Positions 24,858 to 33,419 of a stretch of DNA of 64,000 bases are shown one piece after another (within the stretch, counting starts at the first letter, position 1; each line of letters starts with the position of its first letter). The notes under the pieces were generated by a model. It saw only the letters and a program-made list of their open reading frames with translations, had not been told where the DNA came from and ran no database searches. The translations under genes were made by a program, and so were the position numbers. Source of the DNA: an uncultured Cytophagaceae bacterium (lineage in GTDB: Bacteria; Bacteroidota; Bacteroidia; Cytophagales; Spirosomataceae); contig CAIVPF010000087.1 in the NCBI GenBank assembly GCA_903907745.1, positions 1 through 64,000 of the forward strand. The letters run 5' to 3'.

Positions 24858-25592
24858 TTATGGAATTTCAATGCCCTGTGGCTCCTTGGCCATCGGTGGT
24901 TTTGTCCCCTGAAAAGTTAAAATATACGAGGCAACTCGCTGAATTTGCAACGGATTTAAGGTTTTATTCCACGCAATCATCCCCTTTTCAGGAACGCCAT
25001 GCGTTATGGTTTTAAACAAATCTTTAATTCCTCCGCCATGGATCCAAAATTTATCGGTTAAATTGGGCCCCACGCCTCCTTGCCCCTTGTCACCATGACA
25101 AGCTACGCAATTAGTCAGGTAGATTTGTGAACCCTCTGTTAATTCTTTTGCGCCCTTCGATAGGCTTACATTATTTTCATTAATCGAATTCGCAAATTTC
25201 TTCATATACACATCTCTCGCCTTTTCTGCGACGGCCATGTCCGTCTTATATTCAGTTATCTGAATATTTCCGTCTTGATACACATGGTAATAAAATCCAT
25301 ATATGATGCCAAAAAGTATCGTCGAGTAAAATAAATACATAAACCAGGGCGGCGTCGGATTATCCAGTTCATAAATGCCATCATGGCTGTGGTTCATCAT
25401 GATGTCCTTTTCCTTTTCCATCGGTTTTAAACCCGTGAAATTAGACCACCAGGAGCTTTTTTCTGCCGGGGCATTGGGATCTTTGCTTAATTTGTTCAGG
25501 ATGTATTTCAGCTGGAGCGTCACAACGACTATCACGATGCCGATCATGACGATGCAACTCACCAACCAAATTTCAAGGATGTATTCGTTCAT
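24858..25592 (-). CDS. ccoP: cbb3 oxidase subunit III (CcoP), mono-haem
   Basis: 244 residues from the ATG at 25592. Two N-terminal membrane segments (about 8-28 and 82-102) flank the CcoP N-terminal domain motif DGIYELDNPTPPWFMYLFY. A periplasmic cytochrome c domain follows with a single CxxCH (NCVACHGDKGQGG) and HGVPEKGMIAW supplying the likely Met ligand. Proteobacterial CcoP has two CxxCH sites; only one is present here. CcoP passes electrons to the CcoO haem of the oxidase. It starts 29 bases after the ccoQ stop. Confidence 0.9.
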   Translation of the reverse strand: MNEYILEIWLVSCIVMIGIVIVVVTLQLKYILNKLSKDPNAPAEKSSWWSNFTGLKPMEKEKDIMMNHSHDGIYELDNPTPPWFMYLFYSTILFGIIYGFYYHVYQDGNIQITEYKTDMAVAEKARDVYMKKFANSINENNVSLSKGAKELTEGSQIYLTNCVACHGDKGQGGVGPNLTDKFWIHGGGIKDLFKTITHGVPEKGMIAWNKTLNPLQIQRVASYILTFQGTKPPMAKEPQGIEIP

Positions 25593-25621
25593 AGGTTTAT
25601 TCTTTAGTATCAGAATCAATT

Positions 25622-25777
25622 TTATTCAAAAGGTAAATGGCTCATTTTCTCCACATGATCGCGGTCTATCCAAAATAAATAGAGGCCTACGAGTACAAAG
25701 AATACCATGAAAATGCATAAGGAGGTAATCATAAAGATATCGGCTCCGGGTATGATGGAAATGAATTGTTTAAACAT
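25622..25777 (-). CDS. ccoQ: CcoQ-like small subunit of cbb3 oxidase
   Basis: 51 residues, read directly from the sequence between ccoNO and ccoP: a start MFKQFISIIPGADIF, one membrane helix (FMITSLCIFMVFFVLVGLYL), and a short tail FWIDRDHVEKMSHLPFE. Size, single helix and position are those of CcoQ/FixQ, which stabilises the assembled oxidase. The start lies 4 bases after the ccoNO stop. Sequence-level assignment of such a short protein is uncertain, but position makes it convincing. Confidence 0.75.
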   Translation of the reverse strand: MFKQFISIIPGADIFMITSLCIFMVFFVLVGLYLFWIDRDHVEKMSHLPFE

Positions 25778-25781
25778 GGGC

Positions 25782-27908
25782 TTATTTTTTAGATATGTCA
25801 GTTCCTAATCGTTGCAAATAGGAAATCAGGGCAATAATCTCCTTGTCAGCGCTTATTTTGATTTTTTCGGTGGCTAATTGCTCCTGTATCCCTTTGGCTT
25901 GCGCCTCTAAATCCTGCACCGCATGTTGAATTTGAATTTCCTCATACGGAACGCCTAATTTCTTCATGGCAGATAATTTATCCGCGGTCTGTGAGGTATT
26001 CAACTTTTGCTCGTATAGCCATGCATAGGCGGGCATGATGGATCCTGGCGACATGGCGCTTGGTTCCCGCATGTGCTGATAGTGCCAAGAATTCGGGTAT
26101 TTACCTCCTTCTCGATGTAAATCGGGCCCTGTTCGCTTGGACCCCCATAAAAAGGGATGATCATAGACGAATTCACCCGATTTTGAAAATTCACCATAGC
26201 GCTCGGTTTCCGAACGGAGTGGGCGGACTAATTGCGAATGACATCCCACACATCCCTCTCGGATGTAAATATCACGTCCTTCTAATTCCAATGCGGAATA
26301 AGGTTTAACCGCCGCGATGGTCGGGACGTTGGATTTGACCATGAAAGTCGGTACTAATTCCACTAAGGATCCAATCAAAATCATGATCAAGGAAGCTACC
26401 AATAATTGGATCGGACGTTTTTCGATCCAACGGTGCCAGTGCCAATCGGTAGCATCCTTTTCCTCCAACACAGATAAGGCAGCTGCTTCCGCGGGTTCAT
26501 TGGCCAGAAATGTACCCTGCGCCATTGTTTTGAATAAATTATAAGCCATCAAAATCGCACCTATTAAATATAAAGTGCCTCCCAATGCCCGCATTTGATA
26601 CATTGGAATGATTTGTAAGGTCGTATCCAAGAAATTTCCATATTGTAAATTTCCCTCCGCCGTGAATTGCTTCCACATCATTCCTTGCGTAAATCCAGAA
26701 ATGTACATCGGGATGGCATAAAAAGCAATGCCAATTGTCGCAATCCAAAAGTGGGTCTTTACTAATTTCTCCGAGTATAAAGTCGTTTGGAATATCCGCG
26801 GAATCATCCAATACAAGATCGCAAAGATCAAAAAGCCATTCCATCCCAAAGCACCCACGTGGACGTGTGCCACGATCCAATCGGTAAAGTGCGCAATCGC
26901 ATTGATGTTTTTCAAGGATAACATAGGCCCCTCAAAAGTTGCCATACCATAGGTCGTAATACCCACCACCATAAATTTCAATATCGTATTTTCCCGCACC
27001 TGATCCCAAGCACCTCGCAAGGTCAAAAGGCCATTAATCATCCCACCCCAAGACGGAGCGATCAACATGATCGAAAACACAACCCCCAAGGATTGTGCCC
27101 AATCCGGTAAACTGGAATACAATAAATGGTGTGGACCGGCCCATATATAAATGAAAATTAAGGCCCAAAAGTGTAAAATAGATAAGCGATAGGAATACAC
27201 CGGCCGATTCGCCATTTTGGGTAGGAAATAATACATCATGCCTAAAAAGGGCGTCGTTAAGAAAAATGCCACCGCATTATGCCCATACCACCACTGGACT
27301 AAGGCATCTTGAACGCCTGCGTATACGTAATAGGATTTGAAAAGGGAAATGGGCAATTGAACCGAATTCGTAATATGCAAAACGGCTACGGTCACAAAAG
27401 TCGCTATGTAAAACCAAATAGCCACATATAAATGCCGCTCCCGACGTTTCAGAATCGTTCCAAACATATTGATACCAAAAGCTACCCAAATAAGTGCAAT
27501 GGCAATGTCAATCGGCCATTCCAATTCCGCATATTCATGGGAAGTCGTCATGCCTAAAGGCAAGGTGATGGCCGCCGAAACGATGATCAATTGCCAGCCC
27601 CAAAAATGGAGATTGGATAAAAAATCGCTGAACATACGGGCTTTCAGCAGGCGCTGGAGGGAATAATAGATACCGGCAAATATGGCATTTCCTACAAAGG
27701 CAAAAATAACCGCATTCGTGTGAAGCGGCCTAATTCGACCAAATGAACCATATTGTGTGATGTTCGCCGCAGGTTCAAATAGCTGCGTGGCGATGATGAC
27801 GCCGACCAACATACCCACGATTCCCCAAATAATGGTCGCGATTGCGAAATTTCGAACCGTCTTATTGTCATAAGAAAACTGTTCCAAAGCGGTATTGCTT
27901 GTGCTCAT
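25782..27908 (-). CDS. ccoN: Fused cbb3 cytochrome c oxidase subunits I and II (CcoN-CcoO)
   Basis: 708 residues. Residues 1-470 are CcoN with about 12 membrane helices and the haem and copper histidines (RPLHTNAVIF, WWYGHNAVAFF, GPHHLLYSSLPDW, AHVHVGALGWNG). After a membrane segment near residue 500, residues about 530-708 form the CcoO mono-haem cytochrome c (IREGCVGCHSQLVRPL, with Met in GSIMPAYAWL). The fusion is common in Bacteroidota. The enzyme is a high-affinity terminal oxidase for low oxygen. The gene lies 13 bases after ccoS and 4 bases before ccoQ, in a single leftward operon. Confidence 0.95.
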   Translation of the reverse strand: MSTSNTALEQFSYDNKTVRNFAIATIIWGIVGMLVGVIIATQLFEPAANITQYGSFGRIRPLHTNAVIFAFVGNAIFAGIYYSLQRLLKARMFSDFLSNLHFWGWQLIIVSAAITLPLGMTTSHEYAELEWPIDIAIALIWVAFGINMFGTILKRRERHLYVAIWFYIATFVTVAVLHITNSVQLPISLFKSYYVYAGVQDALVQWWYGHNAVAFFLTTPFLGMMYYFLPKMANRPVYSYRLSILHFWALIFIYIWAGPHHLLYSSLPDWAQSLGVVFSIMLIAPSWGGMINGLLTLRGAWDQVRENTILKFMVVGITTYGMATFEGPMLSLKNINAIAHFTDWIVAHVHVGALGWNGFLIFAILYWMIPRIFQTTLYSEKLVKTHFWIATIGIAFYAIPMYISGFTQGMMWKQFTAEGNLQYGNFLDTTLQIIPMYQMRALGGTLYLIGAILMAYNLFKTMAQGTFLANEPAEAAALSVLEEKDATDWHWHRWIEKRPIQLLVASLIMILIGSLVELVPTFMVKSNVPTIAAVKPYSALELEGRDIYIREGCVGCHSQLVRPLRSETERYGEFSKSGEFVYDHPFLWGSKRTGPDLHREGGKYPNSWHYQHMREPSAMSPGSIMPAYAWLYEQKLNTSQTADKLSAMKKLGVPYEEIQIQHAVQDLEAQAKGIQEQLATEKIKISADKEIIALISYLQRLGTDISKK

Positions 27909-27921
27909 AAATTAGATGGGT

Positions 27922-28053
27922 TTAATGTAAAATACGCATGGCTGGAGTTTCTAAATCGTCTTGTTGGCCCGATTTAATCGACCATATAAAGGCCACCAAA
28001 AAGCCTATGGCCATCACTAAACTTAAGCCAATCATCAGATATAAAATTTCCAT
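27922..28053 (-). CDS. ccoS: CcoS, cbb3 oxidase assembly protein
   Basis: 43 residues, too short for most gene finders: MEILYLMIGLSLVMAIGFLV, then AFIWSIKSGQQDDLETPAMR and ILH. One N-terminal helix followed by the conserved acidic QxDDLExPAxRIL pattern identifies CcoS, needed for cofactor insertion into the cbb3 oxidase. It sits 60 bases after ccoI and 13 bases before ccoNO. A promoter with an FNR-like operator lies just upstream, so it may be the first gene of the ccoS-NO-Q-P unit. Confidence 0.88.
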   Translation of the reverse strand: MEILYLMIGLSLVMAIGFLVAFIWSIKSGQQDDLETPAMRILH

Positions 28054-28074
28054 ACTCGTTATTTTAATATATTG

Positions 28075-28117
28075 CAAATTCAGATAATTTCCTTCCTCAA
28101 AATATGATTAGAATCAG
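28075..28117 (-). promoter_or_regulatory. FNR/FixK-like operator and -7 box before ccoS-ccoNOQP
   Basis: A perfect dyad TGAT-N4-ATCA lies at 28105-28116 (read on the - strand CTGAT TCTA ATCAT). 35.5 bases downstream of its centre the box TGAATTTG (28082-28075) is one mismatch from TAnnTTTG. The implied start near 28069 puts the dyad at about -41, the class II position of FNR/CRP activators, and leaves a leader of about 16 bases before ccoS. The dyad overlaps the end of ccoI. Confidence 0.55.
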
Positions 28118-30534
28118 CTTTTCGTATGAGATTTCAACGATTTCCCTTTCAAATTCATCCCCACGTTCGCTATCAAAAGCATGCTGATCGAATTCACCGG
28201 CATCAAAATCGCGGCAATCAAGGGAGATAAATTTCCTTGTACCGCAAAACTTAAACCGATCGCATTATACCCCAGCGATACAATAAAACTCGCCTTGATT
28301 AATCCTAAGCCATAGCTTGAAAATTCCATAAATTTGGGCAAATGCTTCAGGGAATTCCCCTGTAAAATCACATCACTGGCGGGTGTAAAATGCAAATGAT
28401 CATCCGAAATGGCGATCCCTACATTCGATTGCCGCAAGGCCCCTGCATCGTTTAAGCCATCACCGACCATCGCTACTTTCTTTCCTTCTTGTTGTAATCG
28501 TTTAATAAAATCCATCTTGTCCATCGGACTGCATTCAAATTTCACCTGTTCCTCGTAGGGAAACCAGTCCAACAAACTCGCCGCATGCTCCTTCTTATCC
28601 CCTGAAAGCATATAAACGTCGTATTTGTACGATAATTGGTGCAACATCAATTCAATCCCTTCCCTATTTTGCCAAGGGAATTCTATGTAGCCGATGACCT
28701 CTTCATTTATTTGGACGAACAATTGAGTTTCCGAACTGATGAAATCGGCATTGGCATGCGGTTTTGTTCCCACAAATTTGGCTGAACCGATACGAAAGAT
28801 TTGTTGACCAAATTTACCCGCAAGCCCCTTGCCAGGAATTTCATCCATGTATTCAGCGCCTTTCCTTTCCTGGTATCCCTCCGCTTCCAAATATTTTTTG
28901 GCTTGTCTCGAAATGGGATGTGTGGATTGATTCACCAGCGTATAGATCGCATTCCATTCGTCTGTCGATACATCTCGATGAAAATGAATGGCTGGCTTTT
29001 TCTCTTGCGCCAAGGTTAAGGTGCCTGTTTTATCAAAAACAATGGTGTCAATTTGTGCCATGCGTTCCATCGTTTGAATGTCCTTCACATAACAATGGAA
29101 TTTGGAAAGCCAACGAATCCCATGCCCTAGCGCAAACGGATATGATATCGCCAAGGCACATGGACAGGCAATGACCAAAATACTGACCACTGAGTTTTGC
29201 CATTTAGCGGGATCGATGTAAAACCAATAGGTTCCAACGACCGTGGCTAAGCTTATCAGCCCGATCGTGAAATATTTCCCGACCGTATTCGCGAAATTTT
29301 CCCAGTTTTCAGATTTGAATAAGGGATCTTTGAAGGCCTGTTGCTCCCACAATTGGGTTAAATGACTTTGTTTTAATGCTTTTTTGATCTCAATCTCCAT
29401 CACATTTCCTTGATGCTTTCCACCGGCATACATGGAATTCCCTTCGGATAATGGGATGTTTTCACTCTCCCCTGTTACAAAACTGTAATCCATTTGGGAA
29501 CTACCTTTAATCAAAACCGCATCGGCAGGAATGATTTCTTGGTTGCGAATCAATAAATGATCGCCGATCTCAATTTCTTCCAAGGGGGCACTTTCCTCCT
29601 TGCCGTCTTTCCATTTAGTTACGACCAACGGAAAATAAGATGTGTATTTTCGTTCAAAGGAGAGAAAATCGAAGGATTTTTGTTGGAACCATTTACCTAT
29701 CAACAAGAAAAACAATAAACCTGAAACCGAATCAATATAGCCCGCACCCGTATGTGAAAAAACCTCATAGACACTTCGAAAATAACCGACCAAAATCCCT
29801 AATAAGATGGGTAATTCAATCGTAATCTTACCTATTTTTAAATGCGCCCATACATTTTTCAGGTAATCTGAGCCACTATAAAATACGGCGATACTACCGA
29901 ATGAGACATTCAAATAGCCAAATAATTCCTTTAATGAGCCATCCTCGATGCCCAAATATTCCGGAAAACTAAATAACATCGCATTGCCCGCACAAAATCC
30001 GGCAACGCCTAATTTTAATACCAATTGATTCCTTAAAATCGAAGAACGCTTTTTATCTTTGGCTGTCTCATCTGAATTCAATAAGGGCTCATAGCCTAAA
30101 CTGGCTAATAAATTAGCCAAAGAACCCAAGGATATCTGATCCTCTTTAAACCAAATACTGATTTCTTTTTTGCCAAATTGCAAGATGCTTTTGGAGATTC
30201 CATCATCCAAGCGATGTAAGTTTTCCAACAGATATAAACAGGAACGGCAATGAATAGCCGGTAAAATAAAGGAAACCTTGGAAAGGCCATGGGCCGAATA
30301 ACTGATTAATTGTTCTCGAAATGAAGGATGATTTAAAAAGGAAAAATTTTGCGACGAAGGTGCTTTGCCGGGTTTAATGTCACAGGTATAATAGTCGGCT
30401 AAGGCATGGTCCTCAAGCAATTCATAGACATGCTGGCAGCCATGGCAACAAAATTCCTTTTCATGAAACAATATGGGCTCCTCCGGACAAATTTCTCCAC
30501 AGTGGAAACAAGCGATTTGTTCATCGACAATCAT
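28114..30534 (-). CDS. ccoI: CcoI-type copper-translocating P-type ATPase
   Basis: 806 residues. The N-terminus has an extra cysteine-rich metal-binding motif (CFHCGEICPEE, then CCHGCQHVYELL), followed by a heavy-metal-associated domain (HCRSCLYLLENL, about residues 93-104). Eight helices are expected, with VTGES in the actuator, CPC in the metal channel (ACPCALAIS), DKTGTLT for phosphorylation and GDGLNDAGAL in the hinge. CcoI exports copper for assembly of the CuB centre in cbb3 oxidase. It is the first gene of the leftward cluster, divergent from the orphan cyclic-nucleotide-fold gene. Confidence 0.92.
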   Translation of the reverse strand: MIVDEQIACFHCGEICPEEPILFHEKEFCCHGCQHVYELLEDHALADYYTCDIKPGKAPSSQNFSFLNHPSFREQLISYSAHGLSKVSFILPAIHCRSCLYLLENLHRLDDGISKSILQFGKKEISIWFKEDQISLGSLANLLASLGYEPLLNSDETAKDKKRSSILRNQLVLKLGVAGFCAGNAMLFSFPEYLGIEDGSLKELFGYLNVSFGSIAVFYSGSDYLKNVWAHLKIGKITIELPILLGILVGYFRSVYEVFSHTGAGYIDSVSGLLFFLLIGKWFQQKSFDFLSFERKYTSYFPLVVTKWKDGKEESAPLEEIEIGDHLLIRNQEIIPADAVLIKGSSQMDYSFVTGESENIPLSEGNSMYAGGKHQGNVMEIEIKKALKQSHLTQLWEQQAFKDPLFKSENWENFANTVGKYFTIGLISLATVVGTYWFYIDPAKWQNSVVSILVIACPCALAISYPFALGHGIRWLSKFHCYVKDIQTMERMAQIDTIVFDKTGTLTLAQEKKPAIHFHRDVSTDEWNAIYTLVNQSTHPISRQAKKYLEAEGYQERKGAEYMDEIPGKGLAGKFGQQIFRIGSAKFVGTKPHANADFISSETQLFVQINEEVIGYIEFPWQNREGIELMLHQLSYKYDVYMLSGDKKEHAASLLDWFPYEEQVKFECSPMDKMDFIKRLQQEGKKVAMVGDGLNDAGALRQSNVGIAISDDHLHFTPASDVILQGNSLKHLPKFMEFSSYGLGLIKASFIVSLGYNAIGLSFAVQGNLSPLIAAILMPVNSISMLLIANVGMNLKGKSLKSHTKS

Positions 30535-30599
30535 AGACCAATTTTTTACAAAAATGCCTATTTAGGTACGGTTAAAGTTGATTAAGCGCAAATCCAAAA

Positions 30600-30643
30600 C
30601 TGATTTATGTCATAATTTAGCTGAATACTTTCCTCTACTTTCG
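30600..30643 (+). promoter_or_regulatory. FNR-like dyad and -7 box before the orphan CNB-fold gene
   Basis: TGA-N6-TCA at 30601-30612 (CTGAT TTAT GTCAT in FNR spacing) is centred 36.5 bases before the G that ends TACTTTCG (30636-30643), a variant of TAnnTTTG. This geometry nearly repeats that of the ccoS site (35.5). The inferred transcript start is about 15 bases before the ATG at 30665. The site lies in the ccoI divergent region and could also act on ccoI. Confidence 0.4.
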
Positions 30644-30664
30644 TCAGGTGAATCAAAATGAAGG

Positions 30665-31057
30665 ATGCAGAGGTATTTAGAAACGGAGAAAAAGGTGCTG
30701 GCGAGTGGAATAGAGCTGAAATATCTGCCGGATGAATATCTATTTCGAAAAGGTCAAAAGGCGGAATTCGTTTTTTACTTGCAAAATGGTGGTTTATTGC
30801 TCGAATGGCCCAATGAAAAGAAATTAATTAGTATTTCACAGGTGTCCTATTTCATCGGAATTGATGAAGTATTATCGGGTTCAAAATACACGTGCCATGC
30901 ACAAACGACAGAATATTCTGAGTTTTTGGTCTTTGAACGAGCCTATTTTTTAATGCTAATGAATGAATTTGATGATGCTTTGCCATATTTTTTACAAAAA
31001 CAGGCGGAATTTCTTCAATTGCAAAAAGAAGGTAAACCCGATATTTATTCGGTATAA
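30665..31057 (+). CDS. Orphan cyclic-nucleotide-binding-fold protein without DNA-binding domain
   Basis: 130 residues. It matches the beta-roll of Crp/Fnr proteins (LPDEYLFRKGQKAEFVFYLQNG, ISQVSYFIGIDEVLSGSKYTCHAQ, FLVFERAYF) but ends after the long helix with no helix-turn-helix. It is divergently placed from ccoI, preceded by an FNR-like dyad and followed by its own terminator, so it is a single-gene unit. The phosphate-binding cassette is not a clear cAMP type. It may interact with or compete with the REC-CRP regulator; no function is established. Confidence 0.65.
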   Translation: MQRYLETEKKVLASGIELKYLPDEYLFRKGQKAEFVFYLQNGGLLLEWPNEKKLISISQVSYFIGIDEVLSGSKYTCHAQTTEYSEFLVFERAYFLMLMNEFDDALPYFLQKQAEFLQLQKEGKPDIYSV

Positions 31058-31084
31058 CAGTATAGAGTGGTAAGTTAATGGTAT

Positions 31085-31127
31085 AAGTCCCTGTCTGATT
31101 TTATTGGACAGGGCTTTATTTTTTTAA
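31085..31127 (+). terminator. Terminator after the orphan CNB-fold gene
   Basis: CCCTGTC at 31089-31095 pairs with GACAGGG at 31107-31113; flanking AAG/CTT adds a few pairs around one bulge, and a T run follows. It overlaps the end of rlmD on the other strand. Confidence 0.65.
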
Positions 31128-32534
31128 GCGTAATCGCACGATGTTTTCTACATGGTGCGTTTGAGGAAACATATCCACCGGATGTACCACATCGACCGTA
31201 TATAGGCTATCCAATAAGGCTAAATCCCGCGCTTGTGTCGCCGGATTACAACTCACATAGACAATGGTTTTGGGTGCGACCTTCAAAATTTGTTGGACCA
31301 CATCCTCATCCATTCCAGCTCTCGGTGGATCGGTAATGATCACATCGGGTTTTCCATGTAGGCCTATAAAATCATCTGTTAGCAATTTTTTCATATCGCC
31401 GGCGAAAAATGTCGCGTTATTAACCCCATTCAGTTTCGCATTTTCCTTCGCATCCTCTACCGCCATGTCCACATATTCCAAACCTATCACTTTCGAGGCA
31501 TGTTTCGCCAAAAATAAACCGATGGTTCCTGTGCCCGAATACAAATCGTAAACGATTTCATTTCCTTGTAAATCAGCATATTGGCGGACCAATTGGTATA
31601 ATTTCAGGGCCTGTACCGCATTGGTTTGGAAAAAAGATTTCGGACCGACCTGAAAGGTCAAATCTTCCATCACTTCTTCGATGTAGGCCTTTCCGTGAAA
31701 ACAAATCACCTCTAAATCATGAAAAGTATCGTTGCCTTTTTGATTAATGACATAATTCAAAGAAGTGATCACCGGGAAATTTTCTTTCAAGTAGTTCATC
31801 ATCAGCTGAATTTCATCCTCCGTTGCATAAGCAAACTGAACCGTGACCATCCATTCTCCTGAAACGGTATTGCGAATAATTAGATTTCGCAAAGCACCTT
31901 CTTTTTGAATTTTCAATTCATAAAAGGAAATGTGATTCGCCTCGGCAAAAGCCCGAACGCCATTACGGATGGCATTCGACGGATCCGGTTGTAAATGGCA
32001 ATGCGACACTTCTAAAATCTTATCAAAACGTCCAGGAACATGAAATCCAAGGGCATTCATCGAGCCTAAATCCTCGGAACCGATTTCGTTTTCGGTAAGC
32101 CAACGGGCAGATGAAAAGGTGAATTCTAATTTATTGCGATAATAATAAGCATGTTCGGATCCTAAAATCGGCTGAAATTCGGGCAAAGGCACTTTCGCAA
32201 TTCGGGTTAGGTTATCGCGAACTTGACGTTCTTTAAAGGCTAACTGAGACGCATAGGATACATGCTGCCACTTACATCCCCCACAAATCCCAAAATGCGC
32301 ACAGGCCACCTCAGTCCGATGGCTGGACAAGGGCTGAATATTGATCGCTTGGGCCTGTTTGAATTTTTTCTTCGAACGTAAAATACGCAAATCGGCAATA
32401 TCTCCAGGTGCTACGGGCCCTTGGACAAAAATCACTTCCTCATTTACTTTGGCGATGCATTTGGCCTCTGCGGCGAAATCTAGGATACTTATTTGCTCCA
32501 AAACCTGCGGAGTCTTATCTTTTTTACGGCTCAT
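31116..32534 (-). CDS. rlmD: 23S rRNA (uracil(1939)-C(5))-methyltransferase RlmD
   Basis: 472 residues. Residues about 10-70 form a TRAM domain; the cysteines in CAHFGICGGCKWQH (about 80-95), with a later Cys in SHCHLQP, would bind a 4Fe-4S cluster. The SAM-binding core has YDLYSGTGTIGLFLA, and the RNA methyltransferase motifs are DPPRAGMDEDV and VSCNPATQARDL (catalytic Cys). It uses SAM to methylate U1939 of 23S rRNA or a related uridine (RumA/TrmA family, exact target inferred). A TATTTTTG box lies 16 bases before its start. Confidence 0.88.
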   Translation of the reverse strand: MSRKKDKTPQVLEQISILDFAAEAKCIAKVNEEVIFVQGPVAPGDIADLRILRSKKKFKQAQAINIQPLSSHRTEVACAHFGICGGCKWQHVSYASQLAFKERQVRDNLTRIAKVPLPEFQPILGSEHAYYYRNKLEFTFSSARWLTENEIGSEDLGSMNALGFHVPGRFDKILEVSHCHLQPDPSNAIRNGVRAFAEANHISFYELKIQKEGALRNLIIRNTVSGEWMVTVQFAYATEDEIQLMMNYLKENFPVITSLNYVINQKGNDTFHDLEVICFHGKAYIEEVMEDLTFQVGPKSFFQTNAVQALKLYQLVRQYADLQGNEIVYDLYSGTGTIGLFLAKHASKVIGLEYVDMAVEDAKENAKLNGVNNATFFAGDMKKLLTDDFIGLHGKPDVIITDPPRAGMDEDVVQQILKVAPKTIVYVSCNPATQARDLALLDSLYTVDVVHPVDMFPQTHHVENIVRLRLKK

Positions 32535-32550
32535 TCCTTCAAAATATCTT

Positions 32551-32586
32551 CAAAAATACGGCTTTAAAGATAAAAGCTTAACTTCG
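32551..32586. promoter_or_regulatory. Divergent promoter boxes for rlmD and the SDR gene
   Basis: On the - strand TATTTTTG (32558-32551) lies 16 bases before rlmD. On the + strand TAACTTCG (32579-32586), one mismatch from TAnnTTTG, lies 17 bases before the SDR start at 32604. Both imply very short 5' leaders. Confidence 0.45.
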
Positions 32587-32603
32587 TAGGAAATTATTTA
32601 TGC

Positions 32604-33419
32604 ATGAAAAATCAAGTTGTCATCATTACGGGAGCTTCTTCGGGCATAGGTCGATCACTCGCCTTCGCCTTGGGTGCCTTGGGTGCCCATATCCTCATCA
32701 CGGGAAGAAATAAAGAAAAATTGGAAGAAACGGCCGTCGCTTTAGATGAGGCTGGAATTTCATGTTTTCCATACGTATGTGACAGTAGCTCAGAATCACA
32801 AACTCGTGACATGATCGCAGCAACTATTGAGAAATTCGGGAAAATAGATTTGCTTATTAATAACGCAGGAATTTCAATGCGTTCTATGTTTGAGACAGTC
32901 GATTTGAATGTCTTAAAACAAGTGATGGACATTAATTTTTGGGGAACGGTGTACGCGACGCATGCGGCTTTGCCTTATTTGAAAAAATCACGTGGGGGGA
33001 TTATCGGAATTTCTTCCATCGCGGGTTATCGAGGTTTACCTGTTCGGACGGGTTATTCGGCATCCAAATTTGCGATGAATGGTTTTTTAGAAGCTTTACG
33101 GACAGAATTGTTGGAAACCGGAGTACACGTACTCATCGCTTGTCCTGGTTTTACAGCGTCTAATATTCGCGCTGCGTCTTTAAATTCGGAGGGTAAAATC
33201 ACAGGGGAAACCATGCGAGAAGAAGAAAAAATGATGTCTTCTGATGAGGTGGCAGCGCGGATCCTTCAGGCCTATTTGGCCAAGAAAAAGACGCTCGTAT
33301 TGACCTTTCAAGGGAAATTGACCGTCTTTTTAAATAAATGGATGAATGGATTTTTGGACCGATTGGTCTACAATACGCTCAAAAAAGAAAAGGATAGTCC
33401 GCTCAAGGAAGCGTCTTAG
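32604..33419 (+). CDS. SDR family NAD(P)-dependent oxidoreductase
   Basis: 271 residues with a complete classical SDR core: cofactor motif TGASSGIG (residues 9-16), NNAG (about 88-91), catalytic Ser in GISSIAG and YSASK Tyr/Lys. The C-terminal extension (KTLVLTFQGKLTVFLNKWM) resembles the membrane-associating tail of DHRS7-like SDRs. The substrate cannot be read from the sequence. The gene converges on dnaB, sharing 4 bases at the stops. Confidence 0.85.
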   Translation: MKNQVVIITGASSGIGRSLAFALGALGAHILITGRNKEKLEETAVALDEAGISCFPYVCDSSSESQTRDMIAATIEKFGKIDLLINNAGISMRSMFETVDLNVLKQVMDINFWGTVYATHAALPYLKKSRGGIIGISSIAGYRGLPVRTGYSASKFAMNGFLEALRTELLETGVHVLIACPGFTASNIRAASLNSEGKITGETMREEEKMMSSDEVAARILQAYLAKKKTLVLTFQGKLTVFLNKWMNGFLDRLVYNTLKKEKDSPLKEAS

